Below, one piece after another: positions 46,161 to 58,800 of a stretch of DNA of 64,000 bases (its first letter is position 1; each line of letters starts with the position of its first letter). The notes beneath the pieces were generated by a model that had not been told where the DNA came from, did not search any database, and saw only the letters and a list, made by a program, of their open reading frames with translations. The stretch lies in contig OY811989.1 in assembly GCA_963681505.1 (NCBI GenBank), positions 2,052,986 through 2,116,985 of the forward strand. Direction: 5' to 3'. The translations under genes were made by a program, and so were the position numbers. This stretch comes from Eunapius fragilis. Taxonomy: Eukaryota; Porifera; Demospongiae; Spongillida; Spongillidae.

Positions 46161-47430
46161 TTCATTTCACCTACCCCTCAAGACCTGAGCAGGTGATGTC
46201 TGGCTGTTTTGCTGTTGTCTGATTTCAAAGCCAGTTTTCTGTTCTTTCTCTCCCTCCTTCCCCTCCTCCTCCCCCTCCTTCCCTCCCCTCCCCTCTTTCC
46301 TGTGTACATGTGTGTGTGTGCGTGTGTGTGTGTGAGTGTGTGTGGGTGTGTGGTATGTGTGTGTGTGTGTGTGTACATGTGTGTGTGAGCTATGCCTGTA
46401 GTTACATCTCACTTATACACCACACACATAAAACTACAATCACAGGTAGCAAATGTATGGGAGTGGGTGGGTGTAAAAAGTAAACAAGCAAACAAGGGGA
46501 TTACGTCATGTAATCAGGAATTTATGGAAATAACATACTTAAAATTAGCAAGTTCATGACATCATAGGTATACTACAGATCTGGTAGTTTTCATACGTAC
46601 CTGATGTCATGTTCCATAGTTGCTCTTGTTTGCTTATTTTTGCTTCCATCTGAGAAGCACTATAATTTGACACACTGAAATTAAATACACAATAATGTCC
46701 AAAATACATCCTTAGCTTGATACATTTTTCGCCACATGGCCCCAAATACCTTTAACTTGAGATATGGTGCTGGTTATGTGTAGTGATATTAGAGGATGCC
46801 TAGTCTCTGATCACTAGAGGTACATTGCATCTTTTGCAAATGGACCTCATTGTTTTGTTGTAATATTACACCACAGACACATGGTTTTAGAGGAGTTAAA
46901 AGTTATTTACATTGTATCCGTGAAGTAGGTACATGTGTGTGCAATTAACTTATGTGTACACACACACTTGCACACACACACACACACACACACATACACA
47001 CACACACATACACACACGCACCTCATCGCATTCCATAAGTCATGAACACCACCACTAACCTTCTGTAGCTTTGTCCAGGGCTTCTTGGACCATCTTCTCT
47101 GACTGTGTGTCCAGGGCACTGGTGGCCTCATCCAGGATCAGCACCTTTGGATTCTTCACCAATGCACGTGCTATGGCAATCCTTAAAAATAAAATCACAG
47201 CAAACAAACATACATAGCAGCAAAGAACTGGTTAGTGGAAAAGCAGTACAGAAGGGGTTAATGGGGCACACCTCTGCTTCTGTCCCCCGGACACTGCATG
47301 GCCTCTCTCTCCCACCAAGGTTTGGTAACCATCTGGAAAGCTGCAGATGAAGTCGTGGGCATTGGCCCTTCTTGCTGCATCAAAGACCTGAGCAAAGGCC
47401 AAAGGTTCTGCAAAGGCACACTAGAGCATA
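46160..47430. pseudogene. Rearranged partial duplicate of ABCB8 (introns 6-8 plus; exons 9-10 minus)
   Basis: 46165-46300 copies the end of ABCB8 exon 6 and start of intron 6 (ttcacctacccctcaaga); 46380-46460 copies intron 7 sequence; 46495-46915 copies intron 8 (28475-28935), all in plus orientation. Then 46985-47430 copies 29385-29890 in inverted orientation: exon 10 at 47060-47181 (122 bp, Walker [13 protein letters not shown]) and exon 9 at 47272-47387 (116 bp, signature VSGGQKQR), both on the minus strand, with exon lengths and splice sites kept. No Walker A exon or other exons are present, so it cannot encode a transporter. Confidence 0.85.
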
Positions 47431-48890
47431 AGTATTCTTTTTGTTATATCACTTTCTGAACGAGTCATGCCTGATAAAAATTTCAGTCTATGACGCATTA
47501 AATAAATCACTGTACAGGTTTAGCTGGCTAGAGTAAACTGGTGGCCTTGCCCTGGGAGCTAGGGTTATATAGCACTTATGACGTTTATGTCTGCACTAAG
47601 CTTGGCTGGTTACAAACCTGTTGGAGGGGTAATGTATTGCACTATTCACTGGGTGACTGAATGACGTTATATGACACATTTAATCCAACCCAATCTTTTA
47701 TCAGGTGGTTGCTATATCTTGAAATGATTATGTTATAGCAACCACCTTGTTGATTTTGGGATATGGCTACGTGGTATATGGCTACTTGAGACTGTCCAGT
47801 TGATTGCTGAGGGCAATAACAAGTAGCCCACATGCACATCCCCACATGCACATCCCCACATGCACATCCCCACATGCAAATCCCCACATGCACATCCCAC
47901 ATGCACATCCCCACATGCACATCCCCACATGCGCATCCCCACATGCACATCTCTACATGCACATCCCCACATGCACATCTCTACATGCACATCCCCACAT
48001 GCACATCCCTACATGCACATCCCCACAAGCACATGATAACCACCAAACAGGAGCTGATGGTATCACCAGATAGGGGAGTGGTGCTTTGGTGGAGGCCAGG
48101 TAGCAGCAGTGGTCTATAGTGCATACAGTTGATACCCTGCATTTTGGCCTTGCTAGCTAAGAACCGTGCGTACAGTTCTCTGGCTTCCGAGATTGACCAA
48201 CCATATAGCACCACTGATGCCTTTGAACTGATGAGAATGACCTAAGCAACACATTGCAACATATCTCTACTGCCAACAGATCCAAACTCTTAAACCCGTA
48301 TTCATCATCTATGGCAGGGTGTCCAATTGGACTGAACTGTCTTTGTTTTATGGCACTCACACCTGGAGTTAGCCATAGCCATGTCCTTGTAAGGTATGTA
48401 TGTGGCCAGGGTGATACAGAAGGGCGCAATGGCATGCCTGTGTCCCCTGGTGTGCATTAATTAATATCATTTGCTGGACAGCTGACATGAACGGCATGCC
48501 TGCATCACACAAACATATTTCACACAAACAGGCTATCACCACTCTTCCCCTGTGGGCAGGATTGTGAAAGAACAACTCTGCAGCTAAGGGGATAGATATC
48601 TTATGTCTCAGCATATATAGCTTTTGACACAACTTTGAAAGGTGACTGACATTCTGACACCCAAGAATTCCTCACACTCTTTAGCATGCCAATGAGACAC
48701 TCATTTTCATGCTATGAAAAGTCACCACTGGCCAAAATTGCACAGCAGGAAGTCACAGTGAACACAGAAGTGATATAGAATGATCATTATGCAGGGGCCT
48801 AATTAAGGCCCCCCCCCCCCCTCCCTCCCCTCCCCCTCCATCTCATAGTGCCAAGTTAATTGTGCCAGTAATGTTTTTAAGAGCATATCC
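47431..48890. other. Spacer between ABCB8 duplicate and kinase gene
   Basis: Holds the 14-bp minisatellite and several minus-strand open stretches (48157-48632) without a recognised domain; the latter could be a decayed element. No supported gene. Confidence 0.35.
47825..48030. repeat. 14-bp minisatellite (ccccacatgcacat)
   Basis: About 14 copies with minor variants (ctctacatgcacat, cacaagcacat). Confidence 0.93.
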
Positions 48891-51473
48891 TTATACGTAG
48901 GCCTTCTGGAGGTCAATGTATAGCTTCTTTCCTGCATCCAATGAGGCACCGAGGATTGCTGCTTGGGGGTGGGAAAGGTGGGCTTCATCTGGAACCTTGA
49001 GGACAAACTCGGGTGACTGACAAAGTGATATGTAAACGTCATGAAATGTTGGACGAGAACGCTTTTCAGGGTTCCTGAAGGAGATAATTTTAATCATTGG
49101 GAATAAGGGTTCTAAAGAATAAGAATTTTATCTTACGTGATGCATCCAACCCAACATAACTGGAAATACATGTACATGTAGTTACTTAATGATGTCTAAC
49201 AGGGCCAGATGTAATAACTGAAGGATGCATGTATGCATATATTTTCACATGCGGTGTTAAGAAATGAACATGACACACATACCAGCACTCAATCATTAAC
49301 TGGTAGACTGACAGTGGACACCCAGGAGGTGGTGGGAGTCTGTAACCACAATCAATCGCTTCAATAACCTGTACATGGAGGGGGGGGGGGGGGGGGGGGA
49401 GGAGGGGGGGAGGTCACACATCAAAACACATGATCACAGCAAACACCAGACCCAGACCTCTGCATTGCTGGTTCCTTCATAAGGCTTGCAACCAAGGCTC
49501 CATATCTCGTACAGCAGACACCCATAGCTCCACACGTCACTGGCAGTGGAGTACTTCCTGAAGTGGATAGCCTCAGGGGCTGTCCACTTCACAGGGACCA
49601 TCCCTCCTTTGGAAAAATAGTACAAGTCATCGGCCAGGTCACGTGACATTCCAAAGTCACCAATCTGGGAGGAAAAAAAGATCACTGGGCTCTTAATATT
49701 AAATGCCCTTGACTGAATGTCACCTTGCATATGTAGTCCTTCGTGACAAGCACATTCCTTGCGGCAAGGTCTCGATGGACGAAAAACCTGCTTGACAGGT
49801 ATTTCATCCCAAAGGCAATTTGTTTTGAGTATCCAAGCAACCGCAAGCACACTTCAGGTTGGACAAAATGGGCCGGGCTACACAGGTAAATGTGGAGGCA
49901 GCATGAAGCGTAACACAAACTGCGCGGAAGGGAGTTACAAGGCACTGCACAACATACTCCTCCTCCTGTCTTAAGGTGTGAAGGTGCGTCCTCAAGTCTC
50001 TGTTGTGAGCCAACTCAAGCGCCAGCATCACCTGCATACGTGGTGTGGTCACCTGCATACGTGGTGTGGTCACCTGCATACGTGGTGTGGTGATTGGGCC
50101 ATTGCTGCATGGCTAAGCATACATGCATGTATCCACGTACGGGTTCTCCACCACCAACGGTACCGTGCAGGCCTATGACGTTAGGATGTCTGAACTGGGC
50201 TATGATCACCGCCTCCTGAAGGAATTTGACCTTTGCGTCTGGTTTAGTTGTTTCAGGATTGAGTGTCTTGATGGCAACTTCACACTTTTCGTCTGGCGAA
50301 CAATTCCAAATTCCTACTTGGATTTCACCAAACTGACCATTCCCAAGCATTCCAGTAATTCTGTGAAGATGGAAGGATTAATATTTATAACTTCACAGCA
50401 TATCACAGGAAGGGCCAGGCGAACTCCCAGCTCTTGTTTCTGTTCAACTTAATGTGCATAAATAAAACAATTCAATTTCCTGAAGCTGTGGCTGTAAGCC
50501 CTCTGTCTGATCAACACAACAGATATATATGGCAGTTACAAATGCAAAAATCCCCACATCAGAAAACTGTAAACTTTTTACGATGGAAAATACACTGAAC
50601 CATTTAAAGAATAAAGTCTTACTCTATGTTTTCTCGTATGATGTTCTGAATTTTTAGTGTCTCTAATTGCATGTACAGTTCATCTTCACGTGATGCTGGT
50701 GTAAAGTAAGGGTCTTCACATTCAACAGGGTTCTCTTGGTTGTTTTCTAATACCTGCAGAAGAATTTGCTATGCATGATTACATAACTTCTTTATTCTGG
50801 ACTGATGCTGTGTGACCATTATGCCACGGCAAAATATTTCAGCTGTTACAGGAGAATGTACATGCAGGGGAAGACACAACTATCTAAGCACTGAAATCTG
50901 ATATACGTCAAATTGTCCTTTACACCATATAAGTAAGCAATCAGCTGTCGTGAATGCAATGCATATATTGTGTGTTCTAAACACTGTATACGTTTTAAGC
51001 TGCAATGTAATTTTTATTAATCAGTTACAACTTCATTTTTACACACTTCAACTGCAACCACAAGCTGGCACTTGGAGAGTACTTACGTACCTTGGCCACA
51101 TGAGGGTCTACCATTTTTTCTAACATTGGTCCCTTGGTAGGTGTTGTGCCATCTCTTGGCAAGAAGACTTCTACTTCTTCATAGGCATGAGGGCGATCTT
51201 TCACGGGCTTGCTAGCTGCAGCAGCCTTATCAACCTTGTATAAGACTCTATCTGCATTCATGCATGTCCATATGTAGGTAAAATGTTCTCATAATTACAT
51301 AGAGGACCAACTTACTTCTGTTTACTGGGATGGAGACAGAGGCTGATGTAACGCTGTACGAGACTGGGTATTAAAATGAAATAATTATTAATATGTACAA
51401 AATAAATAATCACAGGAAACACACTACCTTTGCTCCCGGAAATGTATACGGACTGTAACGTATCCGAGTTCAT
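48891..51473 (-). CDS. Intracellular protein tyrosine kinase
   Basis: Ten exons, all GT-AG and in phase, 1311 nt, 436 aa: 51428-51473, 51316-51363, 51091-51251, 50623-50753, 50141-50360, 49958-50031, 49724-49877, 49458-49664, 49283-49368, 48891-49074. The kinase domain starts near residue 130: glycine loop GNGQFGEI (135-142), Lys160 in VAIKTL, catalytic loop HRDLAARN (261-268), DFG (281-283), paired activation-loop tyrosines Y293-Y294 ([10 protein letters not shown]), PVKWTAPE, and [12 protein letters not shown]. All catalytic residues are intact and HRDLAARN marks it as a tyrosine kinase. The first about 128 residues have no signal peptide, membrane segment, SH2 or SH3; they include EEVEVFLP and [12 protein letters not shown] 51471-51473 is preceded by an in-frame stop, so the short N terminus looks genuine. 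It may derive from the cytoplasmic half of a receptor kinase. A 5'UTR exon may end at 52369. Confidence 0.9.
49381..49410. repeat. Poly-G tract in kinase intron
   Basis: About 19 consecutive G followed by further G-rich sequence; on the kinase strand it is a C tract just upstream of the exon with [11 protein letters not shown]. Confidence 0.9.
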
Positions 51474-51996
51474 TACTTATCTACAGTTAAGAGGGTAAGA
51501 TTCATGACATTTTTGAGATGCACGTATGAGATGTGTAAGTTGCGTTGCTTGTCTGCATGCACAAAAGGCAAGTGTTGAAATAGTATGCTTATGAGAAACC
51601 AGCAAATAAAGAACAGCCGTACAGTAGACCACACACTAAAACATACACTCAACCTTATAAATTAGCCACTCTCCCGCTGTTAATAATTATATCGAATCTT
51701 CACCTAACCTGCTTAACATTTTATACTTGCAAGCACTAAAATTCTCTATCACAATAAATACTGCTGCTTTAGTTAACATATGTACTAGCCTGCTACATTT
51801 CATTGAGTTAATGCAGCAAGGTTGACTGTGTCCAATGGGGAAGTAGATTTATAGTACAGTGACAGTAACGAGGATAACTGACTTTTGTTCAATCATGTTA
51901 TGAGATGCGAAACACAAGTTCCATAACAGCCGTTGTTTTTAAAATTAATACGTGAATGGGCCGTAAAATATTGCCCACGCACGCTTAGACGTATCA

Positions 51997-52307
51997 CATA
52001 GGCGGCCCCAGTGCTTACTGAAGGGAGGGGCCAACCCCACGAAGGGCGCCAAAGGGAGAGGGGCCATCCCCACCACGAAGGGCGCCAAAGGGGGAGGGGC
52101 ATTATCGATTTTGCAATCTTAGTCATTTGTTAATCGCTATTTGTACGCTCAGATGAGTGTTAGTACGTATTTTACACATAGTTTGTAGTAATCATATTGC
52201 AACGCTACAGTAAAAATTACTTATAGGGGTTGGGGGGACGCAATAACCAGGGGGGGGTGTGTGTGTGCCATGGTCCCTTGGCCCCCCCCCCCCTGGGGCC
52301 GCCTATG
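51997..52307. mobile_element. 311-bp MITE-like element with 15-bp terminal inverted repeats
   Basis: Starts cataggcggccccag (51997-52011) and ends ctggggccgcctatg (52293-52307). The interior has two copies of a roughly 36-bp repeat (cacgaagggcgccaaaggg) and a poly-C run. No ORF; a clear target-site duplication is not visible. Confidence 0.6.
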
Positions 52308-52368
52308 GACTATCCCCACAACCAGAGATAATATATAGATAATATATATTATCTCTGCCACAACTTAC

Positions 52369-52567
52369 ATGTTATTCTTTGATCTCTAGAAGCAGACCTT
52401 TCATTTATTCCGTGATTGTCTTCACGCAGCAACTGGCACTGTAAGCAGTGACCTAAACACACATGGCATTGGCAGTGGTAGAGCCCATGCGCGCGATGGG
52501 GAATGGTGGTTCCAACGTATGAATTAACAGGCCTGGACACTAAATCGGTGCCTACGCTGCTTCGCAC
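52369..52567 (-). other. Possible 5'UTR exon of the kinase gene
   Basis: A consensus donor (gtaagt on the minus strand at 52363-52368) ends a stretch of somewhat higher complexity, and the kinase coding start has an acceptor 7 nt before its ATG (at 51481). Joining them would give a spliced 5' leader. The minus ORF here (72 codons) has no recognised domain. Confidence 0.3.
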
Positions 52568-52735
52568 TACACAGCCTACAAGCTAATGTCAAAGAGTAGG
52601 TAGTAGCTGGCTCGCTCGTTGTAGTTACGAGTGGGCGGGCCCAAGGAATTCGAAAGGGTGCGGCTGGCATAGTGACGAAACATGACGTAATTTTCTAACC
52701 ACCGCGCAATGGTAAATGTATTATTTGCACATGCA

Positions 52736-52756
52736 CACACACATGCGCACACACAC

Positions 52757-52800
<44 letters not shown>
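52736..52800. repeat. (CA)n microsatellite
   Basis: About 30 CA units with a few CG interruptions, between the kinase and GTF2E2. Confidence 0.95.
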
Positions 52801-52801
<1 letters not shown>

Positions 52802-52893
52802 GCGCAGTACATGCAGATGACATATTTTGCCATACTCATTAAGAGGACATATGGTGTGTGCTGAAGCTGATGCATATTCATGATCAAACGAGT

Positions 52894-55800
52894 TCACGTT
52901 CCTTCTGAATAATCCTTGAGAAGGTCTGTGTCTAGCAGGTGTGTATTGAGCATCTTGTGAGCTCTCTGTTTCTTTTTGGGGGGTTTCTTTTGGCCTGGTG
53001 CCTGGAAGTTGGGGGCGGGGCTTCAGTAACAGGCAAATGTATACCCAACGGCATACCGCACCTCCACCATCCCACAGGGCACATCACATCTCCACCATCC
53101 CACAGGACACATACACCTCCACCATCCCACAGGGCACATCACACCTCCACCATCCCACAGGGCACATCACACCTCCACCATCCCACAGGGCACATCACAC
53201 CTCCACCATCCCACAGGGCACATCACACCTCCACCATCCCACAGGGCACATCACACCTCCACCATCCCACAGGGCACATCACACCTCCACCATCCCACAG
53301 GGCACATCACACCTCCACCATCCCACAGGACACATCACACCTCCACCATCCCACAGGACACATCACACCTCCACCATCCCATAGGGCACATCACACCTCC
53401 ACCATACCACAGGGTAAGTCACACCTCCACCATCCCACAAGGTAAGTCACACCTCCACCATCCCACAGGACACATCACACTTCCACCATCCCACAGGAAA
53501 CATACACCTCCACCATCCCACAGGGCACATCACACCATCCACCATCCCATAGGGCACATCACACCTCCACCATCCCACAGGGCACATCACACCTCCACCA
53601 TCCCACAGGACACATACACCTCCACCATCCCACAGGGCACATCACACCTCCACCATCCCACAGGGCACATCACACCTCCACCATCCCACAGGGCACATCA
53701 CACCTCCACCGTCCCACAGGGCACATCACACCTCCACCATCCCACAGGACACATCACACCTCCACCATCCCACAGGACACATCACACCTCCACCATCCCA
53801 TAGGGCACATCACACCACCATACCACAGGGTAAGTCACACCTCCACCATCCCACAAGGTAAGTCACACCTCCACCATCCCACAGGACACATCACACTTCC
53901 ACCATCCCACAGGACACATCACACCTCCACCATCCCATAGGGCACATCACACCTCCACCATACCACAGGGTAAGTCACACCTCCACCATCCCACAAGGTA
54001 AGTCACACCTCCACCATCCCACAGGACACATCACACTTCCACCATCCCACAGGAAACATACACCTCCACCATCCCACAGGGCACATCACACCATCCACCA
54101 TCCCATAGGGCACATCACACCTCCACCATCCCACAGGGCACATCACACCTCCACCATCCCACAGGACACATACACCTCCACCATCCCACAGGGCACATCA
54201 CACCTCCACCATCCCACAGGGCACATCACACCTCCACCATCCCACAGGGCACATCACACCTCCACCGTCCCACAGGGCACATCACACCTCCACCATCCCA
54301 CAGGGCACATCACACCTCCACCGTCCCACAGGGCACATCACACCTCCACCATCCCACAGGACACATCACACCTCCACCATCCCACAGGACACATCACACC
54401 TCCACCATCCCATAGGGCACATCACACCTCCACCATACCACAGGGTAAGTCACACCTCCACCATCCCACAAGGTAAGTCACACCTCCACCATCCCACAGG
54501 ACACATCACACTTCCACCATCCCACAGGACACATCACACCTCCACCATCCCATAGGGCACATCACACCTCCACCATACCACAGGGTAAGTCACACCTCCA
54601 CCATCCCACAAGGTAAGTCACACCTCCACCATCCCACAGGACACATCACACCTCCACCATCCCACAGGATACATCACACCTCCACCATTCCACAGGGCAC
54701 ATCACACCATCCACCATCCCATAGGGCACATCACACCTCCACCATCCCACAGGGCACATCACACCTCCACCATCCCACAGGACACATACACCTCCACCAT
54801 TCCACAGGACACATCACACCTCCACCATCCCACAGGACACATCACACCTCCACCATCCCACAGGGCACATCACACCTCCACCATCCCACAGGACACATCA
54901 CACCTCCACCATCCCACAGGACACATCACACCTCCACCATCCCACAGGACACATCACACCATCATCCCACAGGGCACATCACACCATCATCCCACAGGGC
55001 ACATCACACCTCCACCATCCCACAGGACACACTTCTCCAACCATATCCTACATCATCTCACAGGGCATACTACAGTTAGGATATATTAATAAGTAACCTA
55101 TCAGATATGAGCATAATTACAACTACTGATCTGGTACTATTAACCTTGCAAGCTGAACATATGAGGTACCAAGAACTAATCATTATAGCTGGCCTTTGGG
55201 ACAACCCTTACTAGTGCATTGGGATCAGTGTGGTAACAAACATGATTTCAACCACCAACACAAGTGTTATTCTATGTGTCACACACACGTGTGTGTGTCT
55301 GACTACCCAAGGTGACAGGATCTAAATTATGTTTGCAGCACTAACACTACACAGTAAGCCACACTGAACACACACATGTAAGCAGCATTGAAGATACATG
55401 TAGATCTATGTCCCACATTGAACATATACGCATGCCACATTGCAGAACAATGAACCAACCCCCATACACGGTAATTAATCAATGCATCGAGACTGGGGAC
55501 CAGCACGCACCTTTCTCTTCCTTTCTTCCCCTTGCATGGCCGCAAGACCAACTGTTACGGTACAGACAGATAAAGGCGACAACCCCCCAAGGGACACACA
55601 GCCAACCAACCATTTTGTAGGTACTTCTCAACGTCTCCCTCCGACAGATGGTCTACACCTACGGCACGCCACAGAGACTTGAACTCTGAAAGCATGAGTG
55701 CATCTCATTTAGTGCACACCCTTGACTACAGAGAATGCACTTGTAAAGACATGTAGATACCTGTTAGCTTACAACCTTCCATTACATCACACCTTGTCCT

Positions 55801-58800
55801 TAAATCCCAACACCACCAGTTATAACCACAACTTAGTATCATATTAATACGTAACCTATTAGATTTGAGCATAATTACATTGTCACCAATATTGACAATG
55901 ACTACACCACCGTCAGAGGAAGCAGAGTATTGCGATGACAGAAGAGGTTGCTCAGAGGTGCTAGAAAGGTTTCAACGCATTTTTCAAAGAAGTCATGTTG
56001 CCTTCAGACGCGCGCACACCCATGGTTTAATTACACCAGGAATCAGCTCAGCTATGAAATTTGATCTGTGTCTTCAATACTAACTGGCTGCAATCACGGC
56101 CCATCCCATTGCTCTATGACATGCAGACCTTATGCCTTCTCCATCCAATATCTTGGGAGCCAGAGTCCACACTTGCAAACAGTTGGAGTGCAGAGATTGC
56201 CAAAACTTAGGCCATGTAAATTTATTCCCAGTCCCTTCAAACACACGAGTTGTGACCTTTGCAACAGAGGCAACTGTAAAAGTAATGATGTCACCACTGT
56301 AATCATATGGCTTCTGTACCATCATTGTTGCTGCCACCCAGGATCATGTGATGCCAATGGATGGTCATGTGACACATCACGTGATCTTCGGTCTAACTAT
56401 TGTCCATTGTGACATGCTGTAAGTCATGTCAACTTACATTCAGTTCAGGTTTTGAGTTAAGGGTTGTTGCAAGTACTTACAACCCCAGATAAAACTGTTC
56501 CAAGCTATCTGTGATGTACCGTAAACAACTATCTGAAGTAGACAGCTTGGGCCTTCGGAGTGACATACATGTCTGTAATGTCTGGCCCCCTGTATGCTTT
56601 ATAAACCATAGTGCAATTGTTCAACTGAACTTTGACCAACCACACTAGTTTCTTTGTCGGAAATTGTATCCTGAAATGCTGAACCAGCAACAGCATTTAA
56701 CACACCAAACGCATCCATTTGGTATCTCAAACTCTTTCAGAAGAGCACAAGGTAAATATTGTTTGTTATCAATGACCATTGGATTCTGCAGTGGACTAAA
56801 ACTGGGTTTACAATGTGACGCTCGCTGAATGTTGCGTCAGTGTCAGCATCAGCGTCGCTGAAACGTCATATTTTAAACAATTATTGTATGCCCCAGCTGA
56901 CGTGAAGTGACGTGACGCTGGAATAGACGTGAGTTATATTCCAGCGTCGGCGTCACGATTTGCAGACGCTGACGCTGATGCAACATTCAGCAAGCGTCAC
57001 ATTGTAAACCCAGCTTAACAAGAGGGTATCCCCACTGGCCAGCCCAACTGAATAATGATCCATTCACAGACTGGAACTAGGATCAAGCCACCTAATTAAA
57101 ACTTTTAAATGTAAATCTCGGAAAGGGACTGGAATGGACAGCAATTACATTTAGGCTATGCTATATTTGGTAACAATAATTACGTTATATTTGGTAACAA
57201 TAATTACTATGTTATATTTGGTAACATTGTTGTATTTGAGGGCCACATGATCAGTTGATCCTTTTTAAAAGAAGTGTGTGCCTTGTGCATTTGATTGCAT
57301 TAATGCATACCCACCATCATCACATTCATCACTTACCACCACTCCCACTCCTCACCCCACCCACTCCTCACCCCACCCACATTCATCACCCACCTCCGCA
57401 CACCCATTTCATCCCCTCACCTTCATAACGCACCTCAGTCCACCCCTCATCATTCACACCATCATCACCACACCCCTCATCACCCACACCCCTCACCACC
57501 ACACCCTCACCTTCACACTACACCCTCATCTCACACTCACCTTTACCACCACACCCCTCATCTTCACCACTACACCCTCACCTCACACTCACCTTCACCA
57601 CCACACCCCTCATCTCACACTCACCTTCATCAACCTGCATCTCGTATTCTCTGTTGTTGTAGAATACAATTTCTTCCTTGTCACCACGTGTGACAACCAT
57701 GATGTCATTGCTGTCTTTTAGTTTCTATGGCAATAAGGACGATCTATCTTAATAACCCATGACAGAAATAGAAATGGACACTGGTTTTGTCAAAATTATG
57801 GATCAAAGCTCGCAGTACTTGTTGTCACGACAACAATGCTCAAAGCTTAATATTGTTCCCACTTACAATGTACAAGCACATCTACATATGTACTGCCATA
57901 GCCCAGGGATATTAACATTATCTACTGAAATGTGCAGGTTCCATCAAGGGGCAGAGATGAGGGGAATCCCCCTTTTGGCAATGTACTCTATTTAATTATT
58001 TTATATTTATTTATTTATTTATTTCTTTAAAAATTTTATTTTTAAAAATGAACCAAAACGTCTGTACACGTAAGCAACACTGCATGATGTTCGTTCATCT
58101 AAGGAACAGATCTCTTAGCTTTTTTTGACAAGCTCGAACCACGCTTTAGGTTAACCTCTTCTTTCACATAACCTCCCAGAGTTGCCTTAGCAATCAAATA
58201 TTTAATACTGCTCCCCTCTAAACACTACCAAAAGAATTCTTTCCCCTTTGAGGAGGCAAAAAGCAAGTATTTTATTCCCCCCCCCCCCCCCCCCCCCTAT
58301 AATACCTGGATGGACTTCTCTGCACTGGGTAGGGCCTCTTTGATGTCACTCATCAGCACACCTCCCAAGCCTTCTCTGCTGTATTCCTTCAGCTTGTGCA
58401 GCAGCTGGTGTCTGTTCCTCACAGTGAGTCCGAGATAGGGCTGGGGAGGAGGGTAGCAATGGGTAAGGCTGTGTGAAAGCCATGCAATGTCGCCAAGGTG
58501 AAAACCAATATGGTACGGGTATAGAAATGACACACATCCCTGCTGCTATCTACTTCATATTAGGGAGAGTAATAACTCAGAAAATGGTGCTGAATAATAA
58601 CACTAACGACGGGAGGGGAGGAGAGGAGGTAGAGGGGGTGGAAGGGGAAGGTCAGCTGGTTATGAAGGGGTTCAGCAGCAGAGGAGGTAGAGGGGGGTGG
58701 AAGGGGAAGGTCAGCTGGTTATGAAGGGGTTCAGCAGCAGAGGAGGTAGAGGGGGGTGGAAGGGGAAGGTCAGCTGGTTATGAAGGGGTTCAGCAGCAGA

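Larger units (their letters stand above)
55686..57624. other. GTF2E2 intron 5
   Basis: Holds the MITE at 56800-57015 and the pyrimidine/CA-rich minisatellite at 57320-57624. Open stretches at 55865-56412 have no recognised domain. Confidence 0.45.

Noticed and set aside
46907-47131. Separate gene with a partial ABC transporter match
   Set aside because: It is a frame-shifted reading of the duplicated ABCB8 exon 10 and its intron; the correct frame only encodes exon 10.
52939-53445. 168-codon His/Pro/Ser-rich ORF
   Set aside because: It is the 28-bp minisatellite read in an open frame, and its start overlaps the last GTF2E2 exon on the other strand.
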